Counted from the stretch's first letter, positions 47,160 to 56,535 are shown. The stretch is 64,000 bases of DNA from Streptoverticillium olivoreticuli subsp. olivoreticuli (GCF_003391135.1 NZ_CP031455.1:124001-188000), one strand, 5' to 3'. The notes: a model not told the origin generated them from the letters alone. A program made the numbers and translations.

Positions 47160-48185
47160 ATGATGACGCAACGTGGTGCAGTCGGATCTGTTGTCCTCAC
47201 GGCCGTCGCCCTGACGGCCGGCGCCGGGGTCGCCGCCGCGGCTCCCGCACCCGCCAGGGCCGCCGCCGTGTCCCACGGCAAGGTGACGGACAATCTGTAC
47301 ATGTCGCTCGGTGATTTCGAGGATGCCACGTCCGGCGAGAACCCGAAGGTCAAGGCCATGATTGACCGTCCGGACATCGGCGGCGTGCAGGTGGTGGTGC
47401 CCTGGAAGGCCCTTGAGGGGAAGAAGGGGGAATACAAGTGGTCGCGGCTGGACGATGCCCTGAAGTATCTCCAGGAACGTCACAAGAAGCTGTTCGTCCA
47501 GGTCCAGGACCGGTTCTTCGACATAGCCATGAAGGACGCCAATGTCCCCCAGTACGTGAAGGACGAGGGCGGGGTCGCGCCGACGACCGATGAGAACCCT
47601 GACAATCCCACCACCCGCGGGGCCATGGCCGCGCAGTGGAACAAGGATGTGCGGGCGGACTTCCAGGCCATGCTGAAGGCGATGGCGGGGAAGTTCGACG
47701 GCAAGCTCGCCGGGGTGAACCTTCCGGAGACCGCGGTCGAGGTGGACACCAAGACGGATCAGACCAAGTACACCCCGAAGTCCTACATCGATGCCGAGAT
47801 CGACAACATGCGCTACGGCAAGAAGGTCTTCACCAGGACGCAGTTCATCCAGTACATCAACTTCCTGCCGGACGACGACGACCACAAGCGCATGAAGGAG
47901 ATGTTCGACCTCGCCAGGGACAAGAAGATCGGCATCGGAGGACCGGACACCCTGCCGGACCGGAAGTACCAGATGGAGAACTCCTACAAGTTCCTCCACG
48001 AATACAAGGATGCCCTTCCCCTCGTCGCGATGGCCGTCCAGGAACCCGACATCAACGCCAAGGACCCCCAGACCGGCAAGCCGTACACCCGCGAACGGTT
48101 CACGGACTTCGCCCACGACCACCTCGGCGCGCGCCACATGTTCTGGACCACCGAAGCAGACTGGCTGCACAAGCCCGCGGCATGA
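47160..48185 (+). CDS. Secreted glycoside-hydrolase-like protein
   Basis: A 341-residue protein with a signal peptide (AVALTAGAGVAAAAPAPARA). The mature part looks like a clan-A (beta/alpha)8 glycosidase: VQVVVPWKALEGKKGEYKWS, the typical W..L...G.Y.W motif, LFVQVQDRFF, then LAGVNLPETAVE with E190 in the acid/base position and VAMAVQEPDIN with E295 as possible nucleophile. I cannot assign a substrate. The start has no ribosome site: IS630 DNA ends 47 bases upstream, so native regulatory sequence may have been lost. ATG 47160 and 47163 are both possible. Confidence 0.65.
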   Translation: MMTQRGAVGSVVLTAVALTAGAGVAAAAPAPARAAAVSHGKVTDNLYMSLGDFEDATSGENPKVKAMIDRPDIGGVQVVVPWKALEGKKGEYKWSRLDDALKYLQERHKKLFVQVQDRFFDIAMKDANVPQYVKDEGGVAPTTDENPDNPTTRGAMAAQWNKDVRADFQAMLKAMAGKFDGKLAGVNLPETAVEVDTKTDQTKYTPKSYIDAEIDNMRYGKKVFTRTQFIQYINFLPDDDDHKRMKEMFDLARDKKIGIGGPDTLPDRKYQMENSYKFLHEYKDALPLVAMAVQEPDINAKDPQTGKPYTRERFTDFAHDHLGARHMFWTTEADWLHKPAA

Positions 48186-48258
48186 CACATACACGAGTGC
48201 GGCTCCTCAACCCCGTGTGAGCGACCGAGCACTCCCTCAAGATCGCAAACAGGCAAGC

Positions 48259-48560
48259 TCAGGCCGGTGTGGGGATGTGCCGGTCGAGGAAGGCCCAGGT
48301 GCGTTGCCAGGCGGTCTCGGCGGGGCCGGGGCGGTATGCCCGGGAGCGGTGGCCGCCGGCGAAGGCGTGTCCGGCGTTCTCGCAGACGTGCTGGACGAAG
48401 CCGACACCGGCCGCACGCAGGGCTGTCCCGGTCGCCCGGACCTGGTCGGCGGGGACGACGTGGTCCTCGGCGCCGACGCGCAGCATTACGGGCGCGTCGA
48501 CGGAGGCGGCGCGGTCGAGTACGGCATGCGGACCGGCCGCGATGCAGGAGCCGCAGAAGA
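48259..48560 (-). pseudogene. Dienelactone-hydrolase-like fragment
   Basis: The C-terminal end reads APVMLRVGAEDHVVPADQVR and CENAGHAFAGGHRS, carrying the Asp and His of the DLH triad; the nucleophile half is gone, replaced by an IS4-family fragment. Confidence 0.8.
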
Positions 48561-49260
48561 CGACCCGTAGACCTCCTGCTCGACGCCGTCGGGATACCGC
48601 GAGCGCAGGACAAGCCGATGCCCGCCCTGGTGCGTTTTGATCTCGTCCAGGGTGTTCTCGATTTCCCACCGCCGGTGGTAGAGGGCGGCGAGCTCTGCGG
48701 CAGGAGCCCGGCAGGGGTCGCGGAGCGTGGTGACGAGCCGGTAGACCGTCCCCTCACCGCCGTCGAGGGCGTACTCGATCACCCGGACCGTGGCAGGACC
48801 GCGGCGGGGGCCGCGGTCACCGGACGCGACGATCTCGGACAGGCAGGAACCACCACCGAGATCCCGGACGACAGGAAGCACGACGTTCCTGCGGACCCGC
48901 CACAACAGGCCGGCACCCGTGTTCGCGGCCGCGAGGCCCAACCCGAAGCCGGTGATCCCCCGGCCGGCAAGCACCGGCATGCCCGGCCCGAGCCGGCCCA
49001 GCAGACCCGGGATCAGGTGCTGTCCGTGCACCGACAGCGGTCCCGTTGCCGCGGCGAACACCGCGTGGGTCCCGCATTCCACCAGTGCCACAAGCCTGAC
49101 CTGCGACGCGCACGACCTGGCGCAACGGGCACCGCGAGAAGCCGCTCACGACGCAGGCCGGGGACCTGGACCTGGCGATACCCAAGATCCACACCCCACC
49201 CCGCACACCAACCACCACCCCCACCCGGCGACCCGACCCAGCCGACCACGTGATCAAGGT
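48561..49260 (-). pseudogene. IS4-family transposase fragment
   Basis: Contains MPVLAGRGITGFGLGLAAAN-type sequence, TVRVIEYALDGGEGTVYRLV and AALYHRRWEIENTLDEIKTH (YREK-like block with catalytic Glu), and is cut at VYGSS. Frame changes near the 5' end. Confidence 0.8.
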
Positions 49261-49268
49261 CAACCGCT

Positions 49269-50243
49269 TCATGGCTGGTCCGCGGATCCGTCGGCCATGC
49301 GGAACGTCCGCCGATAAGCGAGCGGCGATACGCCGATCGCGGCATGCAGGTGCTGGCGGAGCGAGGCGGCCGTGCCGAACCCGGCGCGGCGGGCGATCTG
49401 GTCGATGGGGAGATCGCTGGCCTCCAGCAGGTGGCGAGCGAGCTCCACCCGCTGCCGGATCAGCCAGTCGCCGGGGCTCATCCCGACTTCCTGCCGGAAA
49501 CGGCGGCTGAAGGTCCTCACGCTCACCTGGGCGTGCCGGGCGAGTTCGCTCAGCGGCAGCGGACGCTCCAGCCGTTGCAGCGCCCAGGCCCGAGTGGCCG
49601 CGGTCGCGGCCGTCGACGGGCCTGGCACCGGTTGTTCGATGTATTGCGCCTGCCCACCGTCGCGCCAGGGCGGCACGACGCAGTGGCGGGCCGTACGGTT
49701 GGCGACCGCGCTGCCGTGGTCACGCCGGACGATGTGCATGCACAGATCGACACCGGCGGCCACCCCGGCGGAGGTGAGCACGTCCCCGTCGTCCACGAAC
49801 AGCACGTCCGCGTCCCATCGGACCTGGGGGAACAGCCGTCGACAGCGCTCGGCCTCCTGCCAGTGCGTGGTCGCGGGGCGGCCGTTGAGCATGCCGGCCG
49901 CGGCGAGCAGGACGGCCGCTGTGCAGATCGACACCACGCGGGTGCCCGGCCGCAACGTGGCGAACAGGCCCGGCTGCAGTACGAGCGGGTCCTCCTCGTC
50001 CGCGGGCTCCCACACGAACGGCGGGATGATCAGGGTGTCGGCGGTCTCGAGCGCTTCGATGCCGTGTTCCACCGCGATGGCGAAATCGGCGGAGGTGGTG
50101 ACCGGGCCGCCGTCGAGCGAACACGTGATCACCTCGTAGAGCCGCTCACCTGCAGGGCCCCGGGCCGCGCCGAAGATCCGCGCGGGGATCCCCAGCTCGA
50201 ACGGATAGACGTTCTCCAGGACGAGTACGACGACACGATGCAT
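49269..50243 (-). CDS. GlxA-type AraC-family transcriptional regulator
   Basis: A 324-residue protein from ATG 50243, with AAGGA eight bases upstream. The N-terminal domain is DJ-1/PfpI-like (MHRVVVLVLENVYPFELGIP, VSICTAAVLLAAAGMLNGRP, where Cys is the nucleophile-elbow position). The C-terminal AraC HTH pair is ELARHAQVSVRTFSRRFRQE and QIARRAGFGTAASLRQHLHA. It is divergent from the oxidoreductase gene at 50386 and probably regulates it from the 142-base gap. It appears intact. Confidence 0.93.
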   Translation of the reverse strand: MHRVVVLVLENVYPFELGIPARIFGAARGPAGERLYEVITCSLDGGPVTTSADFAIAVEHGIEALETADTLIIPPFVWEPADEEDPLVLQPGLFATLRPGTRVVSICTAAVLLAAAGMLNGRPATTHWQEAERCRRLFPQVRWDADVLFVDDGDVLTSAGVAAGVDLCMHIVRRDHGSAVANRTARHCVVPPWRDGGQAQYIEQPVPGPSTAATAATRAWALQRLERPLPLSELARHAQVSVRTFSRRFRQEVGMSPGDWLIRQRVELARHLLEASDLPIDQIARRAGFGTAASLRQHLHAAIGVSPLAYRRTFRMADGSADQP

Positions 50244-50330
50244 GACCAGATCCTTGCACATCATGGCCATCAGGCCACTTTCTGCCGTCCACCGACGCCA
50301 GCACACTGATCGCAGTCGTCGTACGCACGC

Positions 50331-50379
50331 GGAACATGCCGCGAGGAAGGCGTACGCATGGAACGTGCCACGAGGAAGG
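50331..50379 (+). repeat. Imperfect direct repeat containing a duplicated ribosome site
   Basis: GGAACATGCCGCGAGGAAGG (50331-50350) and GGAACGTGCCACGAGGAAGG (50360-50379) differ at two of 20 positions; a preceding CGTACGCA is also shared. The second copy supplies the ribosome binding site of the oxidoreductase gene at 50386. Confidence 0.85.
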
Positions 50380-50385
50380 AAACCC

Positions 50386-51321
50386 ATGCGCGCGATCAGC
50401 CAAGAGGCCCTGGGCGGCCCGGAGGTCCTCACGGTCGTCGAGCTCGACCGGCCGGCGCCCGGTCCCACCGACATCCTGGTGCGGGTTCACGCCGCCGGCG
50501 TCAACCCGACCGACTGGTTGCACCGCGCGACAGGGCTTTACCTGGGCGCGCCGCCGTTCGTCCTGGGCTGGGACGTGTCCGGCGTCGTCGAGGCAGTCGG
50601 CGCGGGCGTCACGCTGCGCAAGCCGGGCGAGGAAGTCTTCGGCATGCTCGACTACCCGCGAGGCGCCGGCGCCTACGCCGAATACGTGGCCGCCCCGTCC
50701 CGGAACTTCGCCCTCAAGCCGGCCGGGATCGACCACACACAGGCCGCCGCGCTGCCGGTGGCCGCACTCACCGCCTGGCAGGCCCTGGTGGACACCGCTG
50801 ACGTCCAGCCCGGCCAGCGCGTGCTCATCCACGCCGCGGCAGGCGGGGTGGGCCACCTCGCCGTGCAACTCGCCAAGGCCCGCGGCGCGCATGTGATCGG
50901 TACCGCCAGCGCGCCCAAACACGACTTCGTCCGCCGTCTGGGCGCCGATGAAGTGATCGACTACACCCGGACCGATTTCGCCGAGGCGGTGCGGGACGTC
51001 GACGTCGTGCTCGACGCGGTCGGCGGTGACTACGGCCCACGCTCGCTGCGAACCCTGCGCCCGGGCGGCATCCTCGTCGCCATCGTCTTCTCGCATGTCG
51101 AATACATGAAGTCAGCGGCCGAGGAACGTGGCGTCCGGCTGGAATACCTGACCGTCGAAGCCGACCACGCCGGCATGACGGCTATCGCCGCGCTGGCCGG
51201 CAAAGGCCTCCTGCGCGCCGAGAGCGAGAGCGTACTGCCACTGGAGCAAGCCGCCGAGGCGCACCGGCGCGGCGAGACCCGCCGTACGGCCGGCAAACTC
51301 GTTCTCACCGTGGCCGACTGA
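50386..51321 (+). CDS. NADP-dependent quinone-oxidoreductase-like MDR protein
   Basis: A 311-residue medium-chain dehydrogenase/reductase from ATG 50386 (AGGAAGG seven bases upstream). N-terminal GroES-like fold: VRVHAAGVNPTDWLHR, LGWDVSGVVEAVGAGV. Rossmann domain: RVLIHAAAGGVGHLAVQLAK with AAAGGVG nucleotide loop, GADEVIDYTRTD, and VLDAVGGDYGPRSL. It lacks the zinc-ligand cysteines, as in the zeta-crystallin/quinone oxidoreductase branch, which reduces quinones or enals with NADPH. Divergent from the GlxA-type regulator; terminated by a hairpin overlapping its stop. Confidence 0.93.
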   Translation: MRAISQEALGGPEVLTVVELDRPAPGPTDILVRVHAAGVNPTDWLHRATGLYLGAPPFVLGWDVSGVVEAVGAGVTLRKPGEEVFGMLDYPRGAGAYAEYVAAPSRNFALKPAGIDHTQAAALPVAALTAWQALVDTADVQPGQRVLIHAAAGGVGHLAVQLAKARGAHVIGTASAPKHDFVRRLGADEVIDYTRTDFAEAVRDVDVVLDAVGGDYGPRSLRTLRPGGILVAIVFSHVEYMKSAAEERGVRLEYLTVEADHAGMTAIAALAGKGLLRAESESVLPLEQAAEAHRRGETRRTAGKLVLTVAD

Positions 51322-51339
51322 TCTTTCGGCCACGGTGAG
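51304..51339 (+). terminator. Terminator hairpin overlapping the MDR stop codon
   Basis: CTCACCGTGGCCG pairs perfectly with CGGCCACGGTGAG (13 bp, 10-base loop). The stop TGA lies in the loop. Confidence 0.8.
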
Positions 51340-51479
51340 GGTCCGCACGATCCCCGCCCAGCATCGCGGGGACCTCGTCCGAGCGTGTCCGTCCGCCGTG
51401 GATGCCACCCGGCGGCACGGGCCGGGTCATGCGGTCCTACCTTGTTTCGTGGGCTGGACGGGCCGTCGTAAGGCCCAGA

Positions 51480-51700
51480 AGACCCCGGGTACGGCTTTCA
51501 AGCCGTCATCCGCGAACTCACCGTTCAGGACATCCACCCCAGCGAACGACTCGGCCGACACCGCTGGGCCAACATCTCCTGGCTGAACGGTCACCGCAGG
51601 CTCAACCACCGCTACGAGCGCCACCCGGGCAACTACCTCACGTTTCCCGGGCCGGCGACCGCCCTCGGCTGCTGCAAACACTTCCGCAACCTCACCGTGC
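51480..51700 (+). pseudogene. IS5-family transposase C-terminal fragment
   Basis: Reads SERLGRHRWANISWLNGHRR then YERHPGNYLTF and GPATALGCCKHFRNL, the 3' end of an IS427-group transposase, truncated at the 5' side. Confidence 0.8.
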
Positions 51701-51744
51701 AGGGCACGCTCTACGAGCCTTGCTCCGCGAGTGCAACCTTCCGG

Positions 51745-52260
51745 CCGGTCCGTGCCGCCCCTCGGATCTTCTCCAGCATGCCGTGCCGCCGCAGAGACGG
51801 CGCTGATCTGCACCAACACCATGCACAAGGCCGCCGACCACATCGAGGCGACGGTCTCCACCCCCCTGCTGCACCCAGCCGATGCCACCGCAGAGGCCGT
51901 ACGGGCGCCGGGCCCGCACCGAGCCGGCCTGCCGGGCACCGCGTCCACCATGGAGCAGGATTTCCACCGAGACCGTCCCGAAGCCGGCGGACCCGATGTG
52001 CACATCCCGGACACTGACGGGCGCACGATCGTTCACCACGTGATCCACGAGGAGCTCTGCCCAGGCATCGTGCGGGAGGAGTCACACGCCGCCTGCCAGG
52101 AGGTCATCACGGACCTGGCCGCCGGCGGCGCGGAAGGCATCATTTTGGGCTGCACCGAAATCGAGCTTCTCATCGGTTCCAAGGACAGTCCCGTCCCGCT
52201 CTTCCCCACCGCACGACTCCACGCTGCGGCCACCGTGCACACAGGCCCTGTCCGGCACCC
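51745..52260 (+). pseudogene. Aspartate/glutamate racemase family fragment
   Basis: Contains both catalytic-cysteine motifs, ALICTNTMHK and IILGCTEIELLI, and the segments TASTMEQDFHRDRPEAGGPD and HVIHEELCPGIVREES. The first 70 residues or so of a normal racemase are missing, replaced by the IS5 fragment, and the C terminus runs into unrelated sequence after FPTARLHAAA. Confidence 0.8.
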
Positions 52261-52369
52261 AGAACGACAGACCAACCGCATCCGCACCCCGCTGACAGCC
52301 GACCTGCACCGCCGGCCCGATCATCCGGCAGAAGCCACAGAACACGGCTGTCAACGGCCTGAACCCAGA

Positions 52370-52622
52370 CCACAGTTGGAGGGCAGACCATCGAAGCGGG
52401 CGAGGACGTTTCCGCCGACGGCCGGGGCGGCCATGCCGCGCTCGGTCATCATCATGCCGATCGTCGCGCCGAGCCCGAGGGCTCGTGGCTGTCACGGCGT
52501 ACGGCCGTGCCGGTGCGCTGCTTCGTCTTCTCCTTGCGGGTGGCGCCGTTCTTCCCCGCCGCCTCCCGGGCAGCGACCAGAGCCCGGCGCGCGAGGTCGA
52601 CCCCGCTCAACCCGGTGCTCAC
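52370..52622 (-). pseudogene. DUF721/DciA-like protein fragment, frameshifted
   Basis: From GTG 52622 the frame reads STGLSGVDLARRALVAAREA, as in actinobacterial DciA-type (DUF721) helicase-loader proteins, then RKEKTKQRTGTAVRRDSHEP. One base later the frame changes and continues GLGATIGMMMTERGMAAPAV and NVLARFDGL, the start of the DUF721 core, then stops aligning. Chromosomal DciA and plasmid-borne relatives share this N terminus. This is a broken extra copy. Confidence 0.6.
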
Positions 52623-52750
52623 GCGATCACCGCCCCGGCCGTGTCGACGCCCGGCGGGCGGGCCGCGAGCCCGGGCAGCCGGTCCGTTCACGGCGCGGCC
52701 GAGGCCGTCCCGGTCCGGCCGCCTCAGGCACCGCCTGGGCGCGATCCCGG

Positions 52751-53281
52751 TCACAGGTGTTCGAAGAGCCTGGTCCACCATGTTGCCCGGCCACGGTGTG
52801 CGCCGTAGCTGATCACCGTTCCCGTCTCGTCGGCCAGCCAGGTCACTCCGTCATAGGGAGAGTGCAGCAATCGCTGGGGAACCAGTACGTACCCCAGGTC
52901 GGACAGCGCCGACTCGATCCGCCGGCGATCCGTTTCGGAGACCGCGCCGTCAGCCACGGCGTGGTCCAGGTCGTCGTGACTGTCGGGCGCCGGCGTGGTC
53001 ACCACAGCCAGGTCGCCGAAGTTACTCAGCCGGACGGCGAGCGGCACGCCCGCCCCGGTCGCCGCAGCGGGGATACGCACCATGAAGGAGTAACTGGCGT
53101 CCTCCGCCGTGTCTGCGATGACGCAAGGCCGCGCGAGCTCCGTGTTCAACCGCCCGGTCAGCCGGGCCGCCCGCGACCTGGCCCGCGCGTAGTCGTACCC
53201 ATCGGGGAACTCGAGATGGTCCGGCCCTGGCAGCCGGTCCACGGCGTGGAGCAGATCGAGAATCCGCTGGTCTTCGTCCAT
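52751..53281 (-). CDS. Hypothetical protein
   Basis: A 176-residue protein from ATG 53281 (AGGG eight bases upstream). Reads DEDQRILDLLHAVDRLPG, PDGYDYARARSRAARLTG, then a beta-rich second half (VPLAVRLSNFGDLAVVT, TVISYGAHRGRATWWTRLFE). Intact, with strong G/C third-position bias. The pattern fits small actinobacterial proteins that accompany polymorphic toxins or sit beside secreted proteins, but I cannot assign a family. Its 5' neighbour, on the same strand, is the small secreted protein, separated by a strong terminator. Confidence 0.7.
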   Translation of the reverse strand: MDEDQRILDLLHAVDRLPGPDHLEFPDGYDYARARSRAARLTGRLNTELARPCVIADTAEDASYSFMVRIPAAATGAGVPLAVRLSNFGDLAVVTTPAPDSHDDLDHAVADGAVSETDRRRIESALSDLGYVLVPQRLLHSPYDGVTWLADETGTVISYGAHRGRATWWTRLFEHL

Positions 53282-53364
53282 GGGCAACACCCTACGAAAG
53301 GCCGTCCTCTGCAGGCGGACGCAAGCCCGGCCGCAGCGCCCGCGCCCGGCAAGCCGCCCCGGCC

Positions 53365-53409
53365 CCCGGGCAAGCCCCTTTTCCGGCGTGGAACAGGGGC
53401 TTGCCCGGG
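53365..53409 (-). terminator. Strong terminator hairpin
   Basis: CCCGGGCAAGCCCCT pairs perfectly with AGGGGCTTGCCCGGG (15 bp, 15-base loop that itself contains TTCC/GGAA), 28 bases after the small secreted protein's stop. Confidence 0.9.
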
Positions 53410-53436
53410 CGGGTTTGCGGCTGGGCGTTGGATCCG

Positions 53437-53790
53437 TCAGAAGACCCGAACCGACTGGAATCCGTGCGTCATGTTGGAGCGGTGTTCCCCGGCAGGGATT
53501 TCACGGTAGGCGTGGCCGACGCCCTGGGCGCAGTCGGCGAGGGTGTAGATGCGGACGGTGTGTCCGCTGTCGTTGTAGAAGTCTCTCCCGCCCTGCACGT
53601 TCTTGCAGTGACCGGCCTGGTGTTCTCCCTGTCCCGCGACCCGGCTGACGACGTTGATCAGTTCCGCCCTGTTGTTGCTGGGGTGGCTGTAGACATAGAA
53701 GTGGATCGAGGCGCTGGCGCTTGAGGGCACGGCGACGGTGAGCGAGAGCGCGGCACCGAGCGGGGCCAGCGCCGTGACGAGGCGATTCAT
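53437..53790 (-). CDS. Small secreted protein
   Basis: A 117-residue protein from ATG 53790, preceded by AGGAGG. A signal peptide ends near PSSASAS. The mature 90 residues contain two pairs of likely strands and cysteines (HCKNVQGGRDFYNDSGHTVR, YTLADCAQGVGHAYREIPAG, GFQSVRVF). The closing SVRV motif recalls beta/gamma-crystallin-like and I36-type inhibitor proteins of Streptomyces, but the match is weak. Intact, with its own terminator. Confidence 0.75.
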   Translation of the reverse strand: MNRLVTALAPLGAALSLTVAVPSSASASIHFYVYSHPSNNRAELINVVSRVAGQGEHQAGHCKNVQGGRDFYNDSGHTVRIYTLADCAQGVGHAYREIPAGEHRSNMTHGFQSVRVF

Positions 53791-54278
53791 GATTTTGTTC
53801 CTCCTGGGTCGGGGACTGCATGGATGCCGTGCCGTTTCAGGGGTACCGCCGCACAAGCGCTCCCGGGCGGGTTCTCACCCGGTGCTGTGCGTGAAGCGGG
53901 CAAATTGCCTTCAGCGGCCCGCCGGAGGGGTGTTCGGCAGTGCGTGCTGTGGGCGTCCGTGCAGTGCGCCTGGCGCCTGCCTCCCGCTCTCCTCGGCGAT
54001 CCCGCCGAGGCGTCGGGAGCCGGAACAGCTACGGCCACCGCCTCACGCTAGGCGCATCCCATGCCAGGTGCCCGTCGTGTTGCGCCGGACAGGCGAACAC
54101 CCCGGCGTCACGACGAGCACCCGGGGCACCGGCCATCCCACAAGGCTCTACGGCCCAACCCCCAACTTCATCGGTCGGGTCGCCCGGGGCGTCTCAGCCT
54201 TGGGCGACCCGACCAATGTCGAAGACGGGCCGTCAGCCCGGGAACCTGCGGCGCCGGGAACGAGGAGAACGCGTCGGG
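53791..54278. other. Intergenic
   Basis: No gene. It holds the promoter side of the small secreted protein and the NmrA-type terminator. Confidence 0.4.
54173..54214 (-). terminator. Terminator hairpin after NmrA-type gene
   Basis: GGTCGGGTCGCCC pairs perfectly with GGGCGACCCGACC (13 bp, 16-base loop), 65 bases beyond the minus-strand stop at 54279. Confidence 0.8.
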
Positions 54279-55181
54279 TCAGCCCGTGACAGTGCCGGCC
54301 GGGTCCTTCGCCTGCCGCACGGGATCATCCGAGAGGTCGGATGCATGATCTGCGGCCCACTGCGCCAGCGTGCGGCCCGGCCTGCCCAGGACTCGTTCGA
54401 CGTCGGGCCGAACCTCGGGCGGCTCCTGCGCGTACTCGGCCTGGTAGCCCAGCAGGTATTCGGCGATGTCCCACGGCATCCCGGCCGTGATGTATGCGGC
54501 GCGGGCCTGGCCGTACGTCACCGGCTCGAAGCTCAGCGGCCTGCCCAGGCCCTGAGCGATCGCCGCGGCCTGCTCCCGGTGCGTGAGCTGCTGTGGCCCA
54601 CTCAGCGAGTACGCGTGCCCGGCGTGGCCGTCCGAAAGGAGCGCGGCAGCGGCCACCTCGGCGATGTCCGCCTCGTGGACGGGGACACCGAGCGCGTCGG
54701 GGAAGGCGCTGCGCACCGTGCTCTCCGCGCGGATCGAGGCGCCCCACATGTCCAGCTTGTTACTGGCGAACTCGCCCGGCCGAATGTGCGTCCATTCCAG
54801 ACCCGAGGCTTCGATGACCTCCTCGACGTCGCGCAGCATTTCGTAGCTGCCCGGCCGCCGTACGGTGACGGCGAGGCCGGAGAGGTTGACGATGCGCCTG
54901 GCCCCCGCGTCCGTGGCGAGCTCCACGAAGGCGCGGGCCTGCTGTATCGCACGTTGCGGGCCGAGTGCTCCGGACAGGTAGTAGACGCCATCCACTCCGT
55001 CGAGTGCCGTCGCGGCTCCTGTGAGGTCGGTGAGGTTGCCCGCTACCACCTCGACGGCATCAGGAAGTTGAGCGTCTTCCGGGTTCCTGGTCAGGGCCCG
55101 CACTCGCTGTCCGGCCCCGAGCAGCCGGTCGACCAGGGCGCGGCCGGTCCTTCCCGTCGCGCCCGTTACGAGAATGGTCAT
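54279..55181 (-). CDS. NmrA-like NAD(P)-binding protein
   Basis: A 300-residue protein from ATG 55181 (AAGGGG six bases upstream). Starts TILVTGATGRTGRALVDRLL, with the GATGxxG nucleotide loop of the atypical SDR branch; continues VYYLSGALGPQRAIQQARAF, RRIVNLSGLAVTV and WTHIRPGEFASNKLDMW. The usual YxxxK active-site pair of classical SDRs is absent, as expected for NmrA/QOR2-type redox sensors or quinone reductases. The frame is intact. It has its own terminator, and a truncated IS5 gene lies upstream. Confidence 0.92.
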   Translation of the reverse strand: MTILVTGATGRTGRALVDRLLGAGQRVRALTRNPEDAQLPDAVEVVAGNLTDLTGAATALDGVDGVYYLSGALGPQRAIQQARAFVELATDAGARRIVNLSGLAVTVRRPGSYEMLRDVEEVIEASGLEWTHIRPGEFASNKLDMWGASIRAESTVRSAFPDALGVPVHEADIAEVAAAALLSDGHAGHAYSLSGPQQLTHREQAAAIAQGLGRPLSFEPVTYGQARAAYITAGMPWDIAEYLLGYQAEYAQEPPEVRPDVERVLGRPGRTLAQWAADHASDLSDDPVRQAKDPAGTVTG

Positions 55182-55313
55182 GGATTCCCCTTCGCTTGTG
55201 GGTGCCGAACCCGTCGGCGGGCGGCCGACGATAGGCCCGTATGGCTCTTGTGCGCACATCTCATTTGGTGGATCAGCAGGGTGACTCATCACGGGCGCGT
55301 ACGATCACGGGAA

Positions 55314-55651
55314 TGGAGGCACTCGCTCAGCGCCTGGTCCCCGACGAGATGTGGGCGGCGACTCGTCCGCTCCTGCCCGCCCTGCCGTTGCGGCCCCAGG
55401 GCGGTGGCAGGGCCGCGGCTGACGCGCGCAGGGTCATGGTCGCCGTCGTCTACGTGGTCACCAGCGGCTGCGCGTGGCAGCAGCTGCCCTCCTCGTTCGG
55501 GGTCAGCGTACCTACGGCCCACCGCTGGTTCACCCGCTGGAGCAGTGCGAATCTGTGGCAGAACCTCAGCGAGACGACGTCCCACACCCCGGCGCTCGCC
55601 GCCTGGACCAGGACGATCCACGAGTGTGCAGCACTCCGCGTCCACCGCTGA
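55314..55651 (+). pseudogene. IS5-family transposase N-terminal fragment
   Basis: Reads LVPDEMWAATRPLLPALPLR, VMVAVVYVVTSGCAWQQLPS and VSVPTAHRWFTRWSSANLW, the first third of an IS5-type transposase, then ends in unrelated sequence. Confidence 0.8.
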
Positions 55652-56161
55652 GGGACTCACCAAACGAGACATGGCGCTGCTTCCCGCGCCCGTCACGGGC
55701 ATGCAGGGACCGCCGTCGTCGCTTCCGCAAAGCCCCCTCGTCCTTGCCGCCTTCGCAGGCACACCCCCTGCCGGGCGGCCGGCCCGGTCACCGGCGTACG
55801 AGCCCCCGGGCATGAACGGCACTCCTTCATCGGTGCACGGCGCCCTGATCCGGGACCCGGAATCATCCATGACCAACTGCCGGACCACACCCGACCACAC
55901 GCCGGCAGACCCGCCCCCTCCCCCCTCCTCTGCACTCCATCGAAAACAAAGCAAGATCACCAGACTGCCTTCGAAAAACAGACACCAGAGCGCAGGCGCG
56001 CCTTCAAAACCACCAGACCCGACTACAGGCCCCGGCACAGACCGCCCGGACCAGCAGTCCGCACCATCGGAAGGAGGCCTTCTCCACTCATCACGGCGCG
56101 CCACCGGACAGAGCAGCCACCGGAGCCGAGGCCATGGCGGTACGTGGGCCGTGCCGCGTCT
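55652..56161. other. No gene recognised
   Basis: About 500 bases after the IS5 fragment with frames open by composition but without ribosome sites. Confidence 0.35.
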
Positions 56162-56377
56162 TTACGCGGCGAAGCCGACGCTGGTGCAGTACTCGTAAGC
56201 CCCCCACTGACTGCCCAGGTCCGGGAGCACCTCCGTGGTCCACGCGTCGTCCAGGCCCTGCTCGTCCCCGGCCGCTCTCCACAGGCCCACCCCCGGATCC
56301 TCGGAGCGCGTCGTCGTGATCCACGCGGCGACCACCTGTGAGGAGATCCGTATGCCGTACCTGATCCCGCCCTGCAA
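56162..56377 (-). pseudogene. C-terminal gene fragment of unknown family
   Basis: The frame ends DDAWTTEVLPDLGSQWGAYE YCTSVGFAA, with more than 85 percent G/C-ending codons, so it is real coding sequence. It has no ribosome site and is probably the 3' end of a truncated gene. No family recognised. Confidence 0.35.
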
Positions 56378-56497
56378 GCCGCTGACCGAAGAGCAGGTGG
56401 AGCATGCCTTCGACTATGTCCTGGCCCTGCAGACGGGCGACGGGGGCGCCGTCGCCGGCCGCGCGGACGCCGACCCGGCGCTCGTTATCCAGTGCTG
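56352..56497 (+). pseudogene. N-terminal gene fragment
   Basis: From ATG 56352, with GAGGAG six bases upstream, the frame reads MPYLIPPCKPLTEEQVEHAF and LALQTGDGGAVAGRAD with strong G/C third-position bias, which collapses at about 56495, where the convergent membrane-protein gene region begins. It looks like a gene start cut off at its 3' side by a recombination junction. Confidence 0.4.
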
Positions 56498-56535
56498 TCA
56501 AGCAAACCACCAGGTAGATCCGAGGTGTTGTTCCC

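Noticed and set aside
53940..56198. 752-codon plus-strand open frame
   Set aside because: It runs antisense to the NmrA-type gene and through IS5 debris, has no family motifs and no ribosome site; a composition artefact of high GC.
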